Positions 34,867-39,682 of a stretch of DNA of 39,682 bases are shown here, piece after piece. Each line of letters opens with the position of its first letter. Within the stretch, counting starts at the first letter, position 1. This DNA comes from an uncultured Flavobacteriaceae bacterium (GTDB lineage: Bacteria; Bacteroidota; Bacteroidia; Flavobacteriales; Flavobacteriaceae). The stretch is taken from assembly GCA_913052585.1 (NCBI GenBank), contig CAJXEB010000019.1, forward strand, positions 1 to 39,682, read 5' to 3'. A program made the translations under genes and the position numbers. Below the pieces are notes generated by a model that saw only the letters and a program-made list of their open reading frames with translations, made no database searches and was not told where the DNA came from.

Positions 34867-35325
34867 TTAGATAACTTCTAGTATTTTATAGACTTTCCCA
34901 TTAAAATTGAATTGATCTCCTTTATTTTTTCCTAATAGGCACATTCCTATAGGTGAGTTTGGTGCAACCCCTAAGTAAATAGAATTATTGGTTTCTAATT
35001 TACCTACAGATATGCTCATAAAAAAAGTGGCTTGATTGGTTTCAATAATACTCCCTAATCGAATTGTTTCTGAAGCTAAACTAATATCAACTTTACCTAA
35101 CTGATGCATCACTTTTTCAATTTCCCTTAATTGATTTCCAGCATTTTCACGTTCTATTTGAAGCATCGCTCTTCCGGTGTGATGCTTATCTCCACTAGTG
35201 CTTTTAGATTCTTCTTTTAAAGAATACTCGATATCAAAAATAGTTTTATTTATGCTATCATACCTTAGTTTTATAAGGTCCTTGCATTGTTGTTTTAGTT
35301 CAAATTTTAACTCAAGAATAGTCAT
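34867..35325 (-). CDS. GreA/GreB-like protein (C-terminal FKBP-type domain)
   Basis: A 152-residue protein. The N-terminal half (1-80) is an antiparallel coiled-coil candidate. The C-terminal half resembles the domain with which Gre factors bind RNA polymerase (APNSPIGMCLLGKNKGDQF, then VYKILEVI). The acidic pair at the Gre coiled-coil tip is not obvious; the turn reads STSGDKHHTG. It could bind polymerase without cleaving transcripts. I recall relatives being labelled 3-oxoacyl-ACP synthase, but no synthase motif exists here. It lies downstream of accC beyond a terminator. Confidence 0.7.
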   Translation of the reverse strand: MTILELKFELKQQCKDLIKLRYDSINKTIFDIEYSLKEESKSTSGDKHHTGRAMLQIERENAGNQLREIEKVMHQLGKVDISLASETIRLGSIIETNQATFFMSISVGKLETNNSIYLGVAPNSPIGMCLLGKNKGDQFNFNGKVYKILEVI

Positions 35326-35388
35326 TTAGGGTATTTTAATTTGAAATCACCATAATTTATGAAATTTGGTAATCCAAATTTAACGAGC

Positions 35389-35423
35389 AAAAAAAAACTC
35401 CGAACCTATTAAATTCAGAGTTT
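35389..35423 (-). terminator. terminator of the fabH-accB-accC unit
   Basis: Read leftward, AAACTCTGAA pairs with TTCGGAGTTT (10 pairs with one U-G) around a nine-base loop, followed by a run of T (35394-35389). It lies nine bases past the accC stop. Confidence 0.8.
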
Positions 35424-35431
35424 AAATATTT

Positions 35432-36790
35432 TTATTCTTCCTCTTCTATTTCGCTCATTTCAAAGCTATCCATAAAAGCGGTGGTAAAATCGCCTGATAT
35501 ATAATCTGGATGATCCATCAATTGTCGATGGAATGGTATCGTAGTTTTGATACCTTCAATCACAAACTCATCCAATGCTCTTCGCATTTTACTAATGGCC
35601 TCTTCACGGGTTTGAGCAGTAGTAATTAGTTTAGCAATCATGGAATCATAATTAGGCGGAATAGTATACCCAGCATACACATGAGTGTCTAAACGTACTC
35701 CGTGTCCTCCTGGAGAATGCAATTCTGTGATTTTTCCAGGACAAGGTCTAAAGTTATTAAAGGGATCTTCCGCATTAATCCTACATTCGATTGAATGCAG
35801 TTTTGGAAAATAATTTTTTCCAATGATCGGAATACCTGCAGCTACTTTAATTTGTTCTCTTATTAAATCGAAATCTGTAATTACTTGTTCTGTAATTGGA
35901 TGCTCTACTTGAATACGAGTATTCATCTCCATAAAGAAAAAATTGCGATGCTTATCTACTAAAAACTCAACAGTTCCTGCGCCTTCATACTTAATGTATT
36001 CGGCAGCTCTCACTGCAGCTAATCCCATTTCTTCCCTTAACTTATCGGTCATAAATGGACTTGGAGTTTCTTCGGTAAGTTTTTGATGACGTCGTTGAAT
36101 AGAACAATCTCTTTCACTTAAATGACACGCATTTCCTTTACTATCTCCAATAATTTGAATTTCTATATGGCGAGGCTCTTCAATTAATTTCTCTATATAC
36201 ATGTCGTCATTTCCAAAAGCAGCTTTACTTTCATGACGTGCAGAATCCCAAGCGTTTTTCAAATCTTCTTCTTTCCAAACAGCTCTCATTCCTTTTCCAC
36301 CACCACCCGCACTTGCCTTAAGCATAACTGGGTAACCGGTTTCTTTTGCAACTTTAATACATATTTCGAAATTTGGTATCGTTCCTTCACTTCCAGGAAC
36401 ACATGGTACTCCTGCTTCAATCATAGTGGTTTTAGCCATTGCTTTATCACCCATACGATTGATCATATCTTCGGAAGCTCCAATAAATTTAATGTTATGT
36501 TCTTCACATAATTTTGAAAATTTAGCATTTTCAGATAAAAAACCATAACCAGGATGAATGGCATCGGCATTTGTTATCTCTGCAGCAGCAATAATATTAG
36601 GTATTTTCAAATAGCTTTCACTACTTGGAGGTGGCCCGATACATACTGCTTCATCTGCAAAACGAACGTGAAGACTTTCAGCATCTGCTGTAGAATAAAC
36701 TGCAACGGATTTAATACCCATTTCTTTACAAGTACGAATAATACGTAATGCAATTTCTCCTCTATTGGCAATTAATATTTTTTTAAACAT
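35432..36790 (-). CDS. accC: acetyl-CoA carboxylase, biotin carboxylase subunit
   Basis: ATP-grasp enzyme that carboxylates biotin on AccB. I chose the ATG at 36790, giving 452 residues starting [16 protein letters not shown], the universal family start. A frame reaching 36817 would need a TTG and adds nine non-conserved residues. The glycine loop [11 protein letters not shown] and the [15 protein letters not shown] active-site stretch are intact. It follows accB with an 82-base gap and ends the unit before a terminator. Confidence 0.97.
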   Translation of the reverse strand: MFKKILIANRGEIALRIIRTCKEMGIKSVAVYSTADAESLHVRFADEAVCIGPPPSSESYLKIPNIIAAAEITNADAIHPGYGFLSENAKFSKLCEEHNIKFIGASEDMINRMGDKAMAKTTMIEAGVPCVPGSEGTIPNFEICIKVAKETGYPVMLKASAGGGGKGMRAVWKEEDLKNAWDSARHESKAAFGNDDMYIEKLIEEPRHIEIQIIGDSKGNACHLSERDCSIQRRHQKLTEETPSPFMTDKLREEMGLAAVRAAEYIKYEGAGTVEFLVDKHRNFFFMEMNTRIQVEHPITEQVITDFDLIREQIKVAAGIPIIGKNYFPKLHSIECRINAEDPFNNFRPCPGKITELHSPGGHGVRLDTHVYAGYTIPPNYDSMIAKLITTAQTREEAISKMRRALDEFVIEGIKTTIPFHRQLMDHPDYISGDFTTAFMDSFEMSEIEEEE

Positions 36791-36872
36791 AATTTCAATA
36801 AATTTCAAAATACTCAATTATAAACCTAAGTCTAGTAGGCATTTAAGAATTGACAATTTTAGATTTGATTAA

Positions 36873-37355
36873 TTAAGATGGGTCTACTAAAAATAAAGGT
36901 TGGTCAAACTCTACTGGAGTTGCATCATCAACTAAAACTTTTATAATTTTACCTGAAACTTCACTTTCTATTTCATTAAAAAGTTTCATTGCTTCAATAA
37001 TACATAAAACGTCACCGTCTTTAATTGAATCTCCTACCTCAACAAAAGAAGGCGTATCTGGAGAAGATTTTCTGTAAAAAGTTCCAATAATTGGCGACTT
37101 TACAGTGATATATTTTGAATCTTCATCGTCTAATGTTGATTCCGGAGCTACTGGTGTGGCTACATTTTGAGCAAGTGGTGCAACTCCAATTTGTGGTGCC
37201 ATAGAAGGCATTTGTTGAATATATGTTGTTTCCGCTTTAACTTTATCATCAACAGTTTTTATCGTGATTTTTACATCATTCATTTCAAGTTTAACTTCAG
37301 TAGCGCCAGATTTTGCTACAAACTTGATTAAATTTTGAATCTCTTTTAAATCCAT
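36873..37355 (-). CDS. accB: acetyl-CoA carboxylase, biotin carboxyl carrier protein
   Basis: A 160-residue biotin carrier. K124 in EAMKLFNEI receives biotin. A flexible Ala/Pro-rich linker (about 45-75) joins the helical N-terminus to the biotinyl domain. I start at the ATG at 37355 (MDLKEIQNLIKF). A longer frame beginning with TTG at 37421 would overlap fabH by 40 bases and is rejected. It lies 26 bases after fabH. Confidence 0.95.
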   Translation of the reverse strand: MDLKEIQNLIKFVAKSGATEVKLEMNDVKITIKTVDDKVKAETTYIQQMPSMAPQIGVAPLAQNVATPVAPESTLDDEDSKYITVKSPIIGTFYRKSSPDTPSFVEVGDSIKDGDVLCIIEAMKLFNEIESEVSGKIIKVLVDDATPVEFDQPLFLVDPS

Positions 37356-37381
37356 ATTATCAGTTTTAGTTGTTCTATTAA

Positions 37382-38377
37382 TTAAGAGTCGTATGCCCAA
37401 GTAAGGTACATAGCTCCCCAAGTAAATCCTCCTCCAAAAGCAGCGAAAACTAGTTTATCGCCTTTTTTAAGTTTTTTTTCATAGTCAAAAAGACATAAAG
37501 GTAATGTTGCCGATGTTGTGTTTCCGTATTTGTGGATATTCTTCATCACTTTTTCATCAGGCAGTTTCATTCGCCTTGAAGTGGCTTCAATAATTCGATT
37601 GTTAGCTTGATGGGGTACCAACCATTGAATGTCGTCTCCAGTAAAATTATTTCGTTTTAATATTTTTTCTGAAACATCAGCCATTTTTGTAACTGCAAAT
37701 TTAAAAACCGTTTTTCCATCCTGAAAAACAACATGTTGATTGTTATTTACAGTTTCTACTGAAGATGGAAGTAATGATCCACCGGCATCGATTTTTAAAG
37801 AATGTCTTCCACTTCCATCTGTTCTTAAATATTCATCTTGAACACCTAATCCTTCAAGATTTGGTTCAAAAAGAACTGCTCCTGCTCCATCTCCAAAAAT
37901 AATACAAGTAGTACGGTCTTTATAATCTATAATAGATGACATTTTATCTGCACCTACCAAAAGCACTTTTTTATAACTACCAGACTCAATGTATTTTGCT
38001 GCTATAGACATTCCAAAAAGAAAACTAGAGCAAGCTGCCATTAAATCGTATGAAAATGCATTATCTGCTCCAATTTGAGTAGCAACATAAGCACCAGTAA
38101 CAGCAACAGGCATATCAGGTGTTGCTGTCGCCATGATAATCATATCGATATCTTTGGGATCTGTATTGTTTTTTTTAAGAAGATTTTTTGCGGCTTCGAT
38201 AGCAAGGAAAGAAGTTCCTTTATCTTTATCTTTTAAAATTCTTCGTTCTTTAATGCCAGTTCGAGCGGTAATCCACTCATCATTGGTATCTACCATCGTT
38301 TCCAATTCTTTATTGGATAAAACGTATTCTGGAACATAGCCTCCTACAGCTGTAATTGCTGCTGTGATTTTACTCAT
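37382..38377 (-). CDS. fabH: 3-oxoacyl-[acyl-carrier-protein] synthase III
   Basis: Starts fatty-acid chains by condensing an acyl-CoA with malonyl-ACP. The 331 residues carry the KAS III triad C116 (MAACSSFLFG), H256 (VPHQANNRI) and N286 (KYGNTTSAT). Heading an accB-accC unit, it supplies both primer and extender. A weak -7 box (TAATTTTC, 38433-38426) and a small dyad lie in the leader. Confidence 0.96.
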   Translation of the reverse strand: MSKITAAITAVGGYVPEYVLSNKELETMVDTNDEWITARTGIKERRILKDKDKGTSFLAIEAAKNLLKKNNTDPKDIDMIIMATATPDMPVAVTGAYVATQIGADNAFSYDLMAACSSFLFGMSIAAKYIESGSYKKVLLVGADKMSSIIDYKDRTTCIIFGDGAGAVLFEPNLEGLGVQDEYLRTDGSGRHSLKIDAGGSLLPSSVETVNNNQHVVFQDGKTVFKFAVTKMADVSEKILKRNNFTGDDIQWLVPHQANNRIIEATSRRMKLPDEKVMKNIHKYGNTTSATLPLCLFDYEKKLKKGDKLVFAAFGGGFTWGAMYLTWAYDS

Positions 38378-38399
38378 AGGTTTGAATTAATTTCACAAA

Positions 38400-38416
38400 A
38401 GAGGTCAAAATCCTCT
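38400..38416. repeat. inverted repeat in the fabH leader
   Basis: AGAGG-TCAAAAT-CCTCT, five pairs, lies 23 bases upstream of the fabH ATG and downstream of the weak -7 box. It could be an operator or mRNA hairpin. The evidence is only the symmetry and the position. Confidence 0.35.
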
Positions 38417-38481
38417 AAATCGAACGAAAATTACTAAAAATTAGTCGAAAAAAAGTAAAAAAACGAAATTAATAATAAAAC

Positions 38482-38509
38482 AAAAAACGCTCACATTTTT
38501 GTGAACGTT
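38482..38509 (-). terminator. terminator of the yceD-rpmF unit
   Basis: Read leftward, AACGTTCACA-AAAA-TGTGAGCGTT forms ten pairs (one U-G) and is followed by TTTT and a further T-rich tract. It begins 24 bases past the rpmF stop and separates rpmF from fabH. Confidence 0.82.
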
Positions 38510-38532
38510 AATGTATTTATATTTTCTTATTA

Positions 38533-38727
38533 CTAAGCTACTTCTTCTACTGCGTCAATAACTATTTGACCACGGTAATATAATTTACCTTCATGCCAGT
38601 GAGCTCTATGGTATAAATGAGACTCTCCAGTTGTTGGATCAGTACCTATTTGAGGCGTAGTTGCTTTGTAATGTGTTCTTCTTTTATCTCTTCTAGTTCT
38701 TGAGATTTTTCTTTTTGGATGTGCCAT
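38533..38727 (-). CDS. rpmF: 50S ribosomal protein L32
   Basis: The 64-residue basic protein starts [17 protein letters not shown], the diagnostic L32 beginning, with the HYKATTP segment following. No zinc-binding cysteines are present, so this is the C-minus form. It lies nine bases after the DUF177 gene, the classic yceD-rpmF pairing. Confidence 0.97.
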   Translation of the reverse strand: MAHPKRKISRTRRDKRRTHYKATTPQIGTDPTTGESHLYHRAHWHEGKLYYRGQIVIDAVEEVA

Positions 38728-38736
38728 TACTTGATA

Positions 38737-39288
38737 TTATTTGTCTGTTAATAATTTTTTTAATTCGTCCCACCTTGGGTCTGTTGTTTCGTCTTCATTA
38801 ATTAGATTTTCATCTTCATTAGTAAGACGTAATTCTTCTAGTTTATTAAGTATATCTGATTTTAGTGTTCCGTCTTCAATACCTGGGTGAATTCTTTTTG
38901 TTGGAACTGCCAACACAATTGATTCATAAACATATTGCTGAATACCAAATTCATAACTTCCATGAGGTATTAAAATTAACTCTTCATTTTCATCATTAAA
39001 TTCATCTCCAAATTGAACAATAAAATCAAAAGAACCTGAAACATCTTGGTTATAGGGCTCATTTGTAATATCACAGTTTACATTTACATAGCCATCAAAA
39101 ACTAAAGTAAACTCCAACATGGTGTTTTTTTTAATCAGCAGTACGTCTAGATTTATAGCTACGCTATTAAAATCTTCATACTTAAAATACTCAAAGAACG
39201 ATTCACTTATTTTAAAGTCAAACCGGTGCTCTCCTAATTTTAATCCCACAAATGGGATGATAAACTCTTTCAATTCCTTCATAATCAC
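38737..39288 (-). CDS. DUF177 (YceD) family protein
   Basis: An acidic 183-residue protein of the YceD family, which is co-transcribed with rpmF in many bacteria and is linked to 23S rRNA processing. The conserved centre (FDGYVNVNCDITNEPYNQ) is present near residues 63-80, with acidic tails. The ATG at 39288 is used. Met3 is an equally possible start. Confidence 0.88.
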   Translation of the reverse strand: MIMKELKEFIIPFVGLKLGEHRFDFKISESFFEYFKYEDFNSVAINLDVLLIKKNTMLEFTLVFDGYVNVNCDITNEPYNQDVSGSFDFIVQFGDEFNDENEELILIPHGSYEFGIQQYVYESIVLAVPTKRIHPGIEDGTLKSDILNKLEELRLTNEDENLINEDETTDPRWDELKKLLTDK

Positions 39289-39307
39289 TCACCTGTTAAA
39301 CACGGTT

Positions 39308-39336
39308 GCCTTACAAATAAGGCGGGTGCAAAGATA
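39308..39336 (-). promoter_or_regulatory. yceD-rpmF promoter box and 5' leader hairpin
   Basis: TATCTTTG (39336-39329) is an exact -7 box on the minus strand. The predicted start, about six bases further, coincides with GCCTTA-TTTG-TAAGGC (39323-39308), a perfect six-pair hairpin. The mRNA would therefore begin with this stem-loop. No TTG at -33 was found. Confidence 0.5.
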
Positions 39337-39538
39337 AAAAATTATTTAAACAGAATAGCTGTTTTTGCAATTCTTTTTCTTATTTAATTATTGATCCATT
39401 TCTTTGATGAATAATGTTTAATTTATTAATCCTTTATATAACCTTATAGCTTCATATAAAGGTGTATGTAAGAGTTATCTCTAGCAGTAAGAATTGTGAA
39501 TGAAACGTTATTTAAAAAATAGAAGTCGATAAAAGCTA

Positions 39539-39682
39539 TTATCTTTTATTATGAAATTCTTTTTTTTGTACTGTTATTTCTAATGAATTTTTTGAAAGGT
39601 TCTTGTATTCTTCCCTCTTTTTAAAAATTTCTATTGCGCTAAAAACAGCTTCTTTAAAAGAATCGTTATTAGCTATGTTCTT
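39539..39682 (-). CDS. C-terminal fragment of a gene entering from the right, possibly a glycosyltransferase
   Basis: The minus strand is open from the window edge to a TAA at 39541-39539, giving 47 codons. It reads KNIANNDSFKEAVFSAIEIF and then a Lys/Glu-rich helix. The amphipathic helices with a final basic tail resemble the ends of group 1 or GT4 glycosyltransferases, but this is weak. The 250 bases between this stop and yceD (39289-39538) hold the yceD promoter and nothing else I can support. Confidence 0.45.
   Translation of the reverse strand, partial: KNIANNDSFKEAVFSAIEIFKKREEYKNLSKNSLEITVQKKEFHNKR

Noticed and set aside
36791-36817. Longer accC start
   Set aside because: Needs a TTG and adds nine residues not seen in the family. 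ATG at 36790 gives the standard N-terminus.
37356-37421. Longer accB start overlapping fabH
   Set aside because: TTG start whose extra residues are the shifted frame of the fabH end.
1-39682. CRISPR arrays, tRNA or rRNA genes, transposons, prophage or defence islands
   Set aside because: None of the expected repeats, cloverleaf sequences, transposases, integrases or defence proteins were seen. The gene content is mostly core metabolism.

Overview
The window is AT-rich chromosomal DNA from a member of the Bacteroidota, most likely a marine Flavobacteriaceae. Three things point there. Many genes carry the Bacteroidota -7 promoter box (TAnnTTTG). Several proteins are lineage-typical: the IPExxxVDY-type protein beside pyk, RNase HI with a viroplasmin domain, a long PurF-like enzyme, and DUF11 and SPOR surface-protein modules. 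The gene order yceD-rpmF / fabH-accB-accC also fits. The genus cannot be fixed from the sequence alone. Nearly all of the DNA is coding, no gene-free gap exceeds 300 bases (the longest is about 250 bases at 39289-39538), and no tRNA, rRNA, CRISPR array, transposase or phage gene was seen.

Layout. 1-4183: leftward genes for a PfkB-type kinase, a PurF-like amidotransferase, a small membrane protein and a hemolysin III-type membrane protein. 4319-6655: a lone rightward surface-type gene that looks like a fusion of an adhesin head, DUF11 repeats and a SPOR tail. 6713-7951: leftward rnhA and purN. 8130-12394: rightward acpP-fabF-rnc, then an IPExxxVDY-type gene with pyk. 12391-14058: leftward fatty-acid hydroxylase-type protein and a TerB/DnaJ protein. 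14224-16063: rightward bacilliredoxin, plsC and an HD hydrolase. 16064-23309: leftward enoyl-CoA hydratase, NtrY-like kinase, exported Asp-box protein and two overlapping PPK2 genes. 23438-25191: rightward exported DinB-fold protein, ogt and a DnaQ-like exonuclease. 25181-28975: leftward recJ, osmC-type gene, rsmI and a conserved unknown. 29075-34778: rightward tdk-alr, mscL, asd and a prolyl oligopeptidase. 34867-39288: leftward Gre-like protein, accC-accB-fabH and rpmF-yceD. A gene fragment runs off the right edge, and possibly one off the left edge.

How the genes work together. Two blocks serve fatty-acid synthesis: acpP-fabF for elongation, and fabH-accB-accC for initiation and malonyl-CoA supply. 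PlsC uses the acyl products for phospholipid. PurN and the PurF-like protein belong to purine synthesis or its periphery. Alr and Asd feed peptidoglycan and the aspartate-family amino acids. Ogt, the exonuclease and RecJ are DNA-repair enzymes that sit together.

The region is mainly housekeeping, and I did not find a convincing new defence or mobile system. The best leads are: the DUF11/SPOR chimera with a TTG start; a strong terminator-like hairpin inside the first 20 codons of rnc; terminators pressed against the next gene at purF and plsC; a PurF-like enzyme with a Phe where the glutaminase oxyanion Gly normally sits; and tandem PPK2 genes beside two perfect palindromes.
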